Notes under the pieces: model-generated
The model's database searches: none
What the model saw: the letters and a program-made list of their open reading frames with translations, nothing else
What the model was told of the DNA's origin: nothing
Made by a program: the position numbers and the translations under genes
Assembly: GCA_023376005.1 (NCBI GenBank)
Contig: CM042145.1
Span: 59,149,360-59,213,359 of the forward strand
DNA from: Doryteuthis pealeii
Taxonomy: Eukaryota > Mollusca > Cephalopoda > Myopsida > Loliginidae
Direction of reading: 5' to 3'
DNA: 64,000 nucleotides
Shown here: in pieces, positions 45,606 through 59,659 of the stretch
Layout of the letters: each line of letters opens with the position of its first letter
Position numbering within the stretch: position 1 is the stretch's first letter

Positions 45606-48399
45606 CATGGAGCAAATGACAAGAGGCTTTCGTCTCTACGTGAATTCGGATAAAACAAAAGTTGTATTTTTATGAAGATGCTGCCATGTTCTCATTAAAT
45701 GTCAAGCCTGTTCAAACACATCGGCAGCAATATCTCATCTACTGAATATAGCGTCAACACACATAGATAAAGCATAGACTTCTATTGAAAGTTTAACGAG
45801 CATATGAATATTTATCTCTGATAAAAATAAAACTGTAATTCTTTCTCATCTGTAGTCATGTCAATACTACTGTATGATTGTACTATTTGGACTTTATGAA
45901 ACATCTGGAGAAAAGCTACATTTAACACAAGGAGACTGAGTATTGTTTTGAACAATTCTTAAAGCAGCACCATACAAAAAGCATTTGTACGACCCCTTAC
46001 TTCATCTCTCACAAATAGTAAGACAAGCGAGAAATTCTCGGCTCTACCGAAGAAGAAACGACGAACGCATAAGCGATATTTTCCTTCACATGAACTCTAC
46101 AGTATGGCCGAACAACCGCAAATTATATTGATCAGTTCTGTGTTGACACTCGATGCCGTCTAGAAGACTAGCCGAGAGCAATTACCAATAGTGTGTGTGG
46201 ATGTGTGAGAAAGAGAGGGAGTCAAAGGAATCTGTGCTGTCAGTACACCTTTGGTGATAATGATGTTCATATTTTCGGTGAATTTTTGTAGCAAACCGTC
46301 AAATTACGAATAAAGGTTGAAAATCACATATGACCTTTTTTGTAAATTGTTCTTCGCCTTATTGTATCTCTATGTCATTTCGGATTGATTGATTCTAATT
46401 GCATGCACATATATGTCTATAATTATTTTACTTTTATGTTTTCATCCAGTGTACATTTATATTTTTGTGTAGTTTAAGAGTTTTTTTTTTGCACACATAT
46501 AATGATATTAAGTATTCCTATCTAATACAGATAATTTGAAATCAGTCATAGGGTTTTGTGTATTGCTTTGTAATCTTGATAAGTATATGGTTTCAAGTAA
46601 CTATTTCAATTTTAATATAATCATTTGTTTGTACACAGTTATATGGTTTCAATAATTATATCTATTTAATAATAATCATTCGTTGCACACAATTATATGG
46701 TTTCACGTAACAAATAATAATCATTAGTAAATAATTATAGCTTCAAGTTTGTGTCCTTTGTGAAAATGATTTACAGTTATATGGTATCAATTATTCCTAT
46801 CAAATACTAATAATTTTCAAACAGATATAATTGACCAATCGGTGGCACCCTGAAAATATTTACACTATTGTTTCGATTATACCTGGGTAATGATATTGAA
46901 AATGTACTCCATACTCCCCAGATCTGCGGGATTAGGGCCACATCATCAGATGTAGTTTAGAGTCAAACTCAGGTCTTGAATTATCCATTGACGGTCTCGG
47001 TTCAAACGAGAAAAGTACGAGTCAATTTGATGTCGGTTAGTGACACGTAGTGGTAGTAGTAATTTACTGACATCTCACCATTTCAGTTGAACAGAAGAAT
47101 CAATTAACATGAGGAGCTACGCACAAACCAAAGCTCATGCGTGGCCAGTGCAAAATGACTGCGTATATACCTTCGGTATTCCTCTTTGAGACGCCCCAGA
47201 CACTAGATAATAAACCCAGCCTTGTACCTTTAAATTGAGGGTCAGGTGGCCTGGGTGGATGGCCATCTGCGATCACGCTATATTATGGCGTGATCCCAGG
47301 GCTCAAAAGTCTGGTAAGTATATGCTGCTGTCTAAGAAACTTCAACTGATGTCACGTAGTAGTATGAGAGGGTATTACCTCGTACCCCACGTACGCGGGT
47401 ATAACACGAGGTATTTTAATATGAGACCACCCACAAACCGAAGCTCATGGGATAGCAAGTGCAAAACATGTGTAAATCCCGTCGACATTCCCCATCAAGA
47501 GGGCGCCTCAGGCACTGGGCAATAAACACAGCCTTGCCCCTTTAAATCAAGGGACAGGTATTGCCTGGGGGAAAGCCCTCTGGGATCACGTCGTTAATTT
47601 AACATATTAGTCCAATGGCCGAAGCCACCGGTCCCCACTCCGACGAGCAGGTTATTTTTGCGTAGAGTATGAGAGGTGGGTTCTAATTGTTGAATATATT
47701 TAGATCTACCTGTCGAAGTTTAAAGAAGATCTTGTTGAAAATTTTTTTTGATCGTTAAGGACTAGTATTTCGACTCATTTTTTTTACTGTCGGTATTGTG
47801 TGATACCCAGGTGTTTTTGTTGTTGTTTTTTGTTTTTTTGTTTTTTTTGCAAGAATTTATTCGGGTTTCATATATTGTTTATTGAGACAAGTTCTTTCAG
47901 ATTCTCGGTTTGATAAGGAGTAGTAGTTTTTCTAATAAAGGAAGACGATCGTTTTATTGGGTAGGAGAAGCATTCTCCTAACGGTCAAGGGAATTCGTTC
48001 ATATTTTTTGTCAGAGTTGTTTGTTGCTGATAAGATTAGAGGCTTTTTATTTATTGCTGTAAATAATTAGTTTTATAAGTTTTTCGGGGTCGACTGGAGA
48101 AGAGTAGCGACATATAACACGTTTTAATGCGTGTTCATCTTGTTTGTACCATGTTTCCCCGAAAATAAGACCTAGCTTGATTTTTCTGTGTGATTTTGAT
48201 ATAAGCCCGCCCCTTAAAATAAGTCCTAGTTGAGAGCGGCAGACAGACGAAAGAAATAGGTATACATGCGATGCAAACATCTTTTTAATGAATTTTCGTT
48301 AATGTGTTTTTGAATGAAAGAATATTAATCTGTATATTATTGTTACGTAATCGCCGCCCAGCACCTATATTTGTGGCCTTGTGCCAGACTTAGAAAAAA

Positions 48400-49410
48400 A
48401 ACCTTTAAAAATTCTCTTATATTACTGGGTGGTCTTTGTAGAATCACCGAAAAAGTAGTTAGGAAGATAAAATCTTTTAACGAGAGAAAGGAGAGGATAA
48501 GTCTATGTTTAACGAAAAAATAGGATTAGTGACTACAGAGAGCCTTTTGATCTTAGGCTTGTGAACTCTGGTTGACCAGAGTGATTTGAAGGAATCGAAC
48601 ATTCGATTCGGTCCAGAAGGAGCTCGAAAATACGAGAAGAAACTTCTGGAAGATTATTCAGACAAACTATATTAAGAGTCAGTGAGGATCAGAGCCAGTT
48701 AGAGTTGGAGTGACAGGCGGTCGGTGATCGGAGAGAGTCAAAGCCAGTCAGAAGTCGCCGGAGAGCTTAGTAAGCTGTTGTCGCTAAGGACCATAAGAAA
48801 AGTTTGCACCGAGAAGTTACTAAGACTAAGAAACTCTAAGTTGAATCCAGTTAGAATACAATTAATTAATTATTAAGCGCAGATAATATTAGGGACTCTC
48901 TCTCCAAAAGTTATAGTGAAGTTTTGAATACAATAAACTTCTGAGAAGTAAACACGGTGTTATTAATTTTCTCTATTTACGACGAAAGAAACCGTTTTAT
49001 GAATGGACTCGCTACACAAACAAAATAGTAAAGTTACTATCGTAAAGGGGGCGACCACTGGACGCCCCGCGGAGGAAGTCCAATTGACCGTGACTAGAAG
49101 ACGCAAGGTTGTGAAACCTGATACAGAGAAGCACGCGACAGTGAGAAAAGTGATACCGTTGACCAACGTGTGTGGAAGGATTTGGGGCTAAAAGGCTGAC
49201 TGCTAGATTTTGGATACTGTAAACAAACGACCGTACGGAGATACGATTTGATACCGTGAAACGAAACAAACCCCGTACGTTACGTATTGCTAATTCAGTG
49301 CAGCGAAAAAGAAAGGCACTACGTTACATATTACGAACTGGTGCCGTAACGTTACATATTACGAATTGGTTACCGCTACATTACATTATTACTCGAGTTC
49401 GTACGACAGT
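48400..49410 (+). mobile_element. Mirror copy of the LTR-like region
   Basis: Reverse complement of 20190-21185. It includes the 62-codon frame at 49003-49191 (rich in Lys, Arg, Thr, Val), which I do not recognise and cannot call a gene. Confidence 0.3.
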
Positions 49411-49849
49411 TATTCTCTTGTAACACCCTCTGGTAAAAAATGAGACCGTCAAAATTGTCCATGATGAAAGACAAAAAATGTAAATTCTGATTATATGGTG
49501 TTGCTTATTCGTCAAATTACTTATTTCTTATGAGTGTCTCCCCCCCCCCCCCCAGATAAATAATGACCATTCGATTTTTATTATAAAGAAAAGCAAAAGA
49601 AAAAAACACCACTACAGAAGAAAGATTATAAGAAAAAAGAAAAGGGAAAATAGTGAGAGAGAGGGGTGTGCACCGGGAAGCGAGAACGCTAATCTGTTTC
49701 AATTTGAGCATAACGAAAAGAAGAAAAGAGTGAGAGAGTTAAATCAAGATATTTATACATTTTTACACATTGAACTATTTTTGCAATAGTTCTTAAATAA
49801 ACATATCAAACGTTGGAATAATTGAATATTATTTTGTGATAAGTCCATG

Positions 49850-50225
49850 AGTTTTGGTACCATCGTATGTCACTCCCCCCCCCCCAAAAAAAATCAGAGA
49901 ATTAACCGAATTTAATGAAATTTTCAGTGTTGATATATTAATGGATACAAGATATAATGCACCAGTTATTTTATTTAAAACTTTTACATTTCTACAGTCA
50001 GTTATCTTTGAACCACATATCTTTAGGCGTCACAGTTTCTCAAAGATACATGGTCAAATTAACTGACCTGAAAAAATGTAAAAGTTTTTTAAATAAAATA
50101 ACGGGTGCATTATATCTATTATTCATTAATATATCAACTCTGAAATGTTATTAAATTCGGTTAATTCCCTGATTTTTGGTATTTTTTTCTTTCGGCAGGG
50201 CGACATACAATGGTGAATTTAGGTC
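49850..50225. mobile_element. Mirror copy of foldback element type 2
   Basis: Same element in the right arm; several one-base differences break the frames seen in the left copy. Confidence 0.85.
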
Positions 50226-52329
50226 TGTTAAGTTTGATTTAACCGATCGTGTGTTTTGTAATTTCTTTATATGAAGAATAATACTTCCCCCGAGATAAGC
50301 TCCAGTTTTTTTCTTTTTTATTACGGAGTGAACATTAACATAAACTGTTTTATTTTCGGGGAAAACACGGTAGTTAGATTGAATTTCAATAAAATAAACA
50401 AGATTAATGATATTATTGTGGTTATTGCTATACATATTCTATGTGCCTTTATGAGGTCTTCGAGGATTCAGCTCTCGGCGACAAAATTAGGGAAGCCATT
50501 ATTTATCAATCCTTGTTTATATTGAAAAGGTCTTTACGGAATATCTTACACGAGGAGGGAATTAGTTGTGCTATTTTTAAAAACCTTTTTTACAAATAAT
50601 CGTAGAGTTATCTGCGCATTCAATATCGTTGTTTCAAAAGCAAGACTTCGGGCTTATAAATTTTCTTTATACAGAGAAGTAACGAAAGCCGTTTCATGTA
50701 TTGCCGGCTAGGACACCAAGTAAGAGGAGTTTATTCTTGGGGTTGAGTCCGTAAGTACATTGTAATACTGAATTCAGTTGAAATGTCATTATAAAATTGC
50801 TTACATATTTCTTTGAGATAAATAGGAGGAGATTCAAAAATAGTTTGCACTCTTGTTTTAGGGAAACCGATCTCATTATAAATGATTTGATTGGCAGAAC
50901 CATGATTAATCTGCAGACCTGCAGCAGTATTATCTTTTAAGGTCCCATCTATGGGTCAAATAATCTGTCCACAAAAGATGCAAATATGAACATACAATGA
51001 ATGTCATTCTCTAACCTCTATGAATAAAAAGAGTCTAAACGACTTGACCTCAGTTAAAATCGACAAATATTATTTAACTTTAACAGTTTTTCCAGACTTG
51101 ATGAAGAATTTCAAACACTACGTTTCTTTTATTTATTTAATAGCATTGCAACCTTCGTAGACTAGGTAATGCCAAAGCTATCCTCGTAGAAGAACATTCA
51201 TAGTGCTATCTAAATCATAACTATCAGGCAAGTGGTTTAAAACGTTCAAAATGAAAGTAAGAGCGGAATTTGAGTCAGACTTACTCGCTACAATGTTGCA
51301 GTCCACAACACCTCGAAGACTCCCACTCAAATAGTAGGAGGATTTGCTTTTAACTTACTTGTCTGGCAATTCTCAAAGGTTAATTATAATATTTTCTTTT
51401 CATATGGAAGTTTTGTTTTAGAAAGAACAATTGTCTATCTAGTTAATATTTATATAATACATTATACATACACACAATACATAAAGATATATAATGGTAT
51501 TTACTCGTTATAATATATATATTATATAGATATATGTACATATATATAAGTATGATTGTATATAATATATTATAGATTATACTGTACATAATATGTATGA
51601 TTTGTATATAATGTCATACATAGATTACATTAATTATACTATAATGTATAATTTGTTATAATATATCATATACATTAGGTACATATATCTAACGATTACA
51701 TTTGTTATACATAGTATATATATTATTATATATAATATATATATATATATAAGTTTTGTCATGGATCCAATGGGAGAAAAATAAGGAATATTTTATAAAA
51801 AAAGGTTTTGCAAAAAGGATTTTTTTTTTTTAAATTTTTATTAAACTTACTTTGAATGCGACACGTGTTTCTGATCTGTTGTCTTCCTTCCGCATTTGAA
51901 TTATTATTTTTGCAGAATATGTCCATATTTGATAGGTTGGTCTGTTTTTTTGTAACTTTTTTTTTTATAATTAATGGTTGTGTATATAACGTGTTTGAAC
52001 CGCTACGTCCTTTTTTTCAATCTTTGCGTGCGATTTTGCGCGTGACTTGTGCGTGACTTGTGCGTGACTTGCGTGCGATTTGCGTTGTGACTTGCGTCAG
52101 CTGCGCGCAAAAATTGAGAAAAAAGGATGTAACGTTCCACACGTGCACTCATTCCTTCAATTCTATCTCAGTTTTGCTTTCAATTTAATTATAGTTTATA
52201 AAAATAACGTTTAGTAAAAGCAGTTTACTATTTCTGTGTTTTTAATTATTGAGCAATTTGGATTACTATACTGATTTTGCTTACCGCGAACGAAAAGTTA
52301 AGGGTAATTCGATTACTATATATACATAC

Positions 52330-52828
52330 ATGCAAACGAAATACACGTAATCTTGGGGCCTTGATCTCGCCAACGCATTACGGTTCCAGTTCCGCATTCA
52401 ACTAATCCGGATGGCACTCGACTATTTCAACTCCCTAGCAAGGTTTGGTGAAATCATAAGAAATATTTTAATTCAGCCTTCATGAATTACCGTGAAAGAC
52501 TACACCCTACCAAACGGCATCATTGATGGCTGGTGATCTCTCCACTTCTTTTATCGTTCCTCACTAGCCATGGTACATACACATTTACGATGGTGCTAGC
52601 GAACACGTCAACAGGTGTGTGACAAAAGAACAGACTGATCTCCTCAGAGCTTTATGGATGATCATCACCCATCCTGGTCCCGTCAAAAATCGCTACCGAA
52701 GCCTACTACAAGATACCATGATCTTTCACTGGGTGAGGAATGAAGGCTAAGCCGAGAAAATCGGAGTCTGTCTCTAATCAGAGTTCTGTCAGGGAGATCC
52801 ATTTCTTTAGAGGTGATCTCTCTCTTTT
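52330..52828 (+). pseudogene. Mirror copy of the RT fragment, noisy and cut by the gap
   Basis: Reverse-complement counterpart of 16780-17262. The LDLANA segment and the later thumb residues are visible but broken by many one- and two-base indels, far more than elsewhere in the arm. The copy ends at the N run. It should not be counted as a second element. Confidence 0.85.
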
Positions 52829-52928
52829 NNNNNNNNNNNNNNNNNNNNNNNNNNNNNNNNNNNNNNNNNNNNNNNNNNNNNNNNNNNNNNNNNNNNNNNN
52901 NNNNNNNNNNNNNNNNNNNNNNNNNNNN
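52829..52928. other. Assembly gap, exactly 100 N
   Basis: The run of N is exactly 100 bases, a usual placeholder for a scaffold join of unknown size. The sequence before it is the degraded end of the inverted arm; the sequence after it starts abruptly inside a further copy of the same locus. Features spanning it should not be trusted. Confidence 0.98.
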
Positions 52929-53349
52929 AACGGGAGATAGAAATTGGATATAATTTGCGGTGACCTAAGACAATTTCTAGGGTAAATCGATGGCAAATAC
53001 AGACATTAATTGTATGTCTGTATTTTTCATATGAGGACTGATGTTAATTTATTTATGTTTCGGACCGTCATGCCCTCATCTTTATTGTGGTTAGTATAAT
53101 TAAATTTAATCTTTTTTCTATCTATCTATTGCATTCTTCTTTATTCTTTATTCCGTCTGACAATGACACCTTATTCATTTCTATTTTTGAGATGGAGCTT
53201 GATGAGAATAGTTTTTTTTTCCGACTGTTGTACTCTCCCTGTTTATCGTATGTATAAATACGAACGTTTCAGCCGCAGTATGTACCGGCCTTCCTCAGGT
53301 GTTGCCTGTGTATCCAAGCACTAATAATGACCCAACACTACGGAATTAA

Positions 53350-53640
53350 TTTAATAGTTTGACTGTTAATTCAACAGGGTCGAAGAACTTTCAAATGTAT
53401 ATAAAAATAAACTGATTAAGAGATAATTCACGCATCGAACGATTACTAAAAGCACATAAACAACCTCTCAAAGAAATCTGCATCGCAAAAAAAAGAGACA
53501 AAACCCGAAAACTTATCACATTCTGTGTGCCCTACATCAACGCTTGGCTGAAAAGATTGTTTTAAATATATAGTCCATATGATATCAGGGCAAGGATTCA
53601 TCAAAGATGATATGGAAAAAAGTAAATCCTTATTATCTGG
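53350..53640 (+). pseudogene. Contig 2 copy of the possible Penelope-like fragment, frameshifted
   Basis: Nucleotide match to 25525-25824 with several single-base losses that break the frame. They may be sequencing errors near the contig start. Confidence 0.35.
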
Positions 53641-54107
53641 TGTTGCTAATCAACTGAATTATTATTTCTTATGAGTGTGTCATCACTTTATAAAAATAAA
53701 TAAATAAAGAGAATAAAAAGAATATGCTCAACAGAAAAATATAGAAAGGGAATAGGGGAAGATAGATAGGGAGTGAAAACGCGGAAGCTAAAATCTAATA
53801 TGCTTTAATCGAACATAATGAAGAAATAAAAGAAGGGAGGAAAGAAAAAAGAGTAAGAGAGAGTTAAATCAAAATTAATATACTTTTATATATTGAAATA
53901 TTTTTGCAATAGCTCTTAAGTAAACATATCAAGCACTATAATAATTAGATTACCATACTATTATTTCATTTTATCTTAATTTAAATATTTAAAAAAATAT
54001 GATACCTACCTTTTCCCGGTCAAATAAATCAGACTAAATGTAAATGAATTTATTCTAATCTCGGTAATATAATCCAGATTCATATACTTATTTCCTAGCT
54101 TAGTATA

Positions 54108-54340
54108 GACGTGGCACAAGGCCAGAAATATGGGGTGCCCAATGAGAGTCAAACTCACTAACAATAGTCTGTGAATCTAGCTTTACTAACATTACACCAC
54201 ATGAGGTGCCGAGTATCTTGGGTATAGTTATTTACTAAGCTTAGCACAAGGCAGAAGTATAGGGCTCCAATAGAATCGAACTCACTAACAATGGTCTGCA
54301 AATGTAGCTTACTAACCATTACACCACGTGAGGTGTCTAA
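54108..54340 (-). mobile_element. Contig 2 copy of the family 3 tandem
   Basis: Both units present with several single-base losses, same orientation as in the left arm. Confidence 0.8.
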
Positions 54341-55323
54341 TCCGGATTCATGTCTGCGAAGTTAAATTGTGTGGTAAGCTAATATTTTACCAAGACACTG
54401 TAGACCGACCAGCATGTCTACTTAGCCTAACACTGTAACTCTATAGATTCAGGAGGTGGACATGCATCCAATGCGGTAATCCATTACACGACCGTTGAAA
54501 TTCCCTTACAATGATTTCAGTTGTGTGAGGTTATTTGCTGCCGAGGCAATAAGGCAGAAGTTAGGAAGCCTCAAAATTCATTTGCCGCGGAAAAAAAGAA
54601 TTATCTTGTTGCTTTTTAATATCCTTACAGCATGTACCAGAATGACTACAAAAAGAAGAAATTCCTGCCAGTGTCTCCAAATACATTCTACGTGCTGGAA
54701 ATTTTCCTGTACATATACTAGCAAATGTATGCACCCTCCGGGTTCAAGTATCTAAGTTTTAATGTAATAAAATATCATTAAATTAGAAAGTCTAATGAAA
54801 TTAAATAAGAATGCAGATAAAAATATTTGAAAACAGAGGGGGGCAATAATCGATATATATACGATGTCAAGATTATAAAAAAATAAATGTACTGGGTTTT
54901 TGAAGCATGAAAATTAGTGAAAATAAGAGTATAAATGGCTAATATCAAGGAATGCAGTTGAAACTCCCGCTTTGTTGGGATTAATAGTGTAAAGGAGATT
55001 GGACTTTGGAGATTTATATAGTAATCTTTTGAAGTTTCCATTAACTCCCAAAAAATATTTTGTATCAAGTCTAAATTAGCTACCATACTTTCTAAACTGG
55101 AAGACTACGAGAAACAATTACTATATAAATCTCCAAAGTGCAACTATCATTTACATAATCAATCGGAACAAAGCGGGTAAGTTAACTGTATTTCGTTAAT
55201 ATTAACTCATTTGAACTCTTAGTTTCACAATTCTTTCATGCTTCAAAACAAACATTACATTTATTTTTCAAATCTTTGCATCAAATATTTGAAGCATAAC
55301 AAAACCCTTACAATTATATATAT

Positions 55324-55356
<33 letters not shown>

Positions 55357-55571
55357 GAAATAAAGATTTTATAGTGTTTGAAGCATTAATCATAAAATGT
55401 AATAATATATTTTCTTTTGAAGGCAAAATAATGCAATTTATGTTGAAAACATATTTATTTAATTTTATTTTCTCTAAAAAAAAAAAAAAAAAAAAATAAA
55501 AAAAATAGATAAATATGTTTTTCAACATAAATTGCATTATTTTGCCTTCAAAATATCTTATTATATATATA

Positions 55572-55610
<39 letters not shown>

Positions 55611-55874
55611 GTACAAAAAACCCACATTCACGTAAACATACAACACGAGAAAACACTTATATAAAAATACCATCATTTCCCCCCCCCAAAAAAAAAATTC
55701 ATTTAAAAAGAAAAGCCATAACTAGACTGCTTTAGTTCCAGTGATCTTTTGAAAAAGAGATATTATCTAGAAAATTCAAGAATTAAATACAGGTTAACAT
55801 ACAACACCATTGTTACCGTATTATTATTTTTTTTTTTACACCTGCATTGTGTTAACCTTCTAAACAACTCCTAA

Positions 55875-55920
<46 letters not shown>

Positions 55921-55995
55921 GTGTGTGTGTGTGTGTGTGTGTGAAAGTAAACAACAGGCTTAAGTCTGTTTGAGATGGCGATGGCCGACAATTTG

Positions 55996-56281
55996 GTAGT
56001 ATAAGTGCCTAATTGAAGTCATGCCTAATTGAAAGAAAACCAGGTAGTGTAATGGTTCGAATCCCCGCCTATCAGCCTGGCAGTCAGGGTTCGAATTACA
56101 CACCGAGCAGTCTCCTGTCTATAACTCTGCTAACGCGGCATAATATGCCGAAATGTACATGCAGAGATCGACTTTTTCTTGATTTTCTGCCTTACATTTG
56201 AACAGATATGCTCGTCTAATTCATTATTTATCAACTAATTAACTTTTAATTAGGTATGACTTCAATTAAGCACTTATTCTC

Positions 56282-56283
<2 letters not shown>
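55996..56283. mobile_element. Contig 2 copy of foldback element type 1b
   Basis: Same as 28150-28434 in the third copy. Confidence 0.65.
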
Positions 56284-56326
<43 letters not shown>

Positions 56327-56328
<2 letters not shown>

Positions 56329-56572
56329 TTTTAGGGAGATTATGTGCTTAATTAAAGTCATACCTAATTTTTAATTATAATTAAATGAATTAGTCTTGCA
56401 TATCGGTTTAAATATAAAAAACGTAAACAAATCGAGAAAAGTCTATCTCTGTATTTGTTTACGCTTTACATTTAAACCGATATGCACGCCTAATTCATTT
56501 TAATTATAATTAATTAATTAACAAATTAGGTATGACTTTAATTAAGCACATAATCTCCCTAAAAATTGTCGG
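56327..56572. mobile_element. Contig 2 copy of foldback element type 1
   Basis: Same as 28472-28708, with small indels in the A-rich centre. Confidence 0.85.
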
Positions 56573-57248
56573 CCTTCGCCATTTCAAAACACATCGTTTG
56601 ACCACTTCATATATAATATAAATAACTAAGGGATTGTGACGTCGAAGGTAATATAGTTTCGTTTTCCAACAGATATATAATCTCTGTTATAAGGAAAAGG
56701 ATTATAAGCAACACTTTATATTAGTCCTGTAAATTTCATCAACAAATCTTTGTACCTTTTGGCTATTGAAATATTTCACTGTGAAAAAGTTTCTTTGAAA
56801 TGAATATCGTTTAGAAAACAGATTTAATTATGAGGTGACAATTTAATTTTATTTCCGAAAACGAAATTATCGAAAATATATTTAGCTTACTTCAAAGTCA
56901 ATGCACGTCTGCCATGTTTTTAAAAAGAAAAATTGAATTTTTCAACGAATATGATATTCTCAAATGGCGCTCGATCAGATTAAAGACAATGGCGGACAAA
57001 AATAAGCTTTTTTTATTTAATTTGCGAGGCATAATTAAATGAGATCTTGTTTTAAAGATAGATTTTTAAGAGACAGAAAAATAACAATATTCAATTGTCT
57101 GTGATTTCATGTTTAGCCCAAGGGATGTAGCTTCAACTTGGATCACAGGATTTTAGAGTTTTTTCACTATCATCCCTCCAAACATGGATATCTTAAATAT
57201 TGAAAGTAAACTTTGTCTTTGCCAGTGTTGATTGAGTAGAAAGAGAGG

Positions 57249-57291
<43 letters not shown>

Positions 57292-57489
57292 TATTGGAAC
57301 GCTTTTGGTTACATTAGAAGCATCTGAAAATTAAGAGGAACACAAAAAAAGCAAAATTCTATAGGGTAGACGTTGTATTGCTTTCAATCTTTTTTATAAT
57401 ATTTCGGGTGACCTCCAATCTTTTTTAAAGGCTTCTATAGACTGAGTAAATAAAACATAAGATAAAACCCTATATATATTTCTAAAAGG

Positions 57490-57727
57490 TTGTCAGGGTA
57501 GCTTAACGCCGGTATCAGCCAGACAGCGTGGAAGTCTATTCCCTTTTCACTAGCGCTAGACCAAGTCTCAGCGTCTGAGGTGGAGCGCAACACCTGTCAT
57601 CAGCTTCACTCTTTTCTGCACAGATCCCTGTGCTACTTATACGCTGGCTTGGCGAGGGTCGGTTACGAATCCGGAAAAATGGTGGTTCCTAATCGGACGC
57701 ACTACCGACTGAGCTAATACGTTCCCA
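57490..57727 (-). mobile_element. Contig 2 copy of SINE at 29640
   Basis: Same element and orientation as 29640-29876 in the third copy, nearly identical. Confidence 0.88.
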
Positions 57728-57740
57728 AGAACACCATTCA

Positions 57741-57783
<43 letters not shown>

Positions 57784-58235
57784 CTTGAGAACGTATTTGG
57801 TTACATAAGAAAAGTAACAAAAACAAAAATCTAAATTTTATAGATAAAACTAAGGACGAAAAATGATTAAATTAAGAAAGAATATTTAAAGAATACTTGA
57901 AAACCAAAACTATATCTGTCAATATGTTGACGGAAGTAACCAGTCATATGTGTTCCAAAAGAGTTGTCGAAACAGGAACAATAAATTGTACTTAGTAAAA
58001 AAAGTAATATGAGAACACAAAAAGATGAGGAATTTCCAGGGTTCAAAGAGTCACACTAGATTCTGAGCCTTCACTCAGCCATCTTGTCAAATGACAATAA
58101 TCCTAGGAAAACCTCGCGTAAACAAAAGACAGATTTAGACAATGCTGCGTCATCTGGGGAAATGAAAATGGCAACAATCGAAGACATTGTATTAAGAGGT
58201 CAGACACACAAACCTTACTTGTGTATGACTGTACT

Positions 58236-58269
<34 letters not shown>

Positions 58270-58462
58270 AATATATATACATGTATACACACACATTTAT
58301 GTGCACGCAAATATGTATGTATTTGCGTGTATGTGTGTCCGTGCAAAGATGTATATGTGCGAAATTATTTCTGTAAACTCGGTTATTCAATCATGATTTT
58401 AGCTTGGGTGATTTTACATAAGTTTACGATTTTCTTGTAACTGCAGTGTGAGACACACACAC

Positions 58463-58498
<36 letters not shown>

Positions 58499-58501
<3 letters not shown>

Positions 58502-58639
58502 TTAATCTAATGAGTCAGACGAACCTACTATTAGTTTCGCATAAAGCTCTTTAGGGCTAAAATCCGACAGTCGGATTTTAGCCCTAAAGAGCTTTATGCG
58601 AAACTAATAGTAGGTTCGTCTGACTCATTAGATTAACTT
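58499..58639. repeat. Contig 2 copy of the 70-base-arm palindrome
   Basis: Identical arrangement to 30698-30838, with a shorter (TA)n flank. Confidence 0.95.
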
Positions 58640-59126
58640 TATTACTTGGCTCTACTTAGGTATCGAGCACTTTTTACATATTAGCTTCTCCTAGCGGTTA
58701 TATGAATATATATATATTATATACATATATATATTATATACATATATATACATATATATATTATATACATATATATACATATATATATATTATATACATA
58801 TATATACATATAAATTGTTTTTTCTTTTGGCCAAATACTGTACCAATAGATTATTTTTTGTTGGTACGAATATCTTGGTCCTTTCTTTTTTTCAAATTTT
58901 TTTTTCTTCCTGGTTGATGTTCGGTAGTATATTTTTACAATCAAACTTTCTGCTGGGTTTTTTCTCTCCGCATAGATCTACCAACACGCTTGGTATATTA
59001 AATTATATATATATATATATATATATGGTATTTGTGGAAAAAAGTGACTTACCGGTGAAAATGGTCACAGTGGTTAATTGATTGAAGTTTCACAATGATA
59101 AGGCAGCGATACCGTGTACCTTTATG

Positions 59127-59179
<53 letters not shown>

Positions 59180-59628
59180 GTTAACGACGGAATTATTCGT
59201 ACACCCAACAATTTGACTATTTTTATGCATTTCTCATAATCTAATGGCTATATAATGCCAATTTTAATATGTAAATAAGCATGAAAAGAATATAAATCTC
59301 AACTTTCAGAACATTAAGTTAAATACAACAAATTTAACAGGCGAATTATGCAAAATAGGAAAAGACAAGGAGCAAACATTTTTCCAGTGACAAGGAAGTG
59401 AAATCTGTAGTGAAGGGGCTCAAAGAATAGTCAACAGAATTTTACGGGGCAGGGACACATGCTATCATTCGAAAGTGGAACATTACTATTGAGAGAAACG
59501 GTGACTATGTCGAGAAGTAGGGAAGCGATCCACAGAGCACTGGCTTCATTTTGATGTGTGAAACATGTTCCTGTATTGGTAATTATACCAGTCCTAAACA
59601 AAATGATATTACTTTTTTGACTCAAACC

Positions 59629-59659
<31 letters not shown>

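Larger units (their letters stand above)
34864..52828 (-). repeat. Right arm of giant inverted duplication
   Basis: Reverse-complement copy of 16780-34680, carrying the same elements in mirrored order. Match quality falls near the outer end: 52330-52828 has many small indels against 16780-17262, as expected of a contig end supported by few raw reads. It stops at the N run. Confidence 0.95.

Noticed and set aside
48341..48360. LTR start TGTTACGTAATC
   Set aside because: The sequence directly after it is the distal block of SINE family 3, so the TG is not a convincing LTR boundary.
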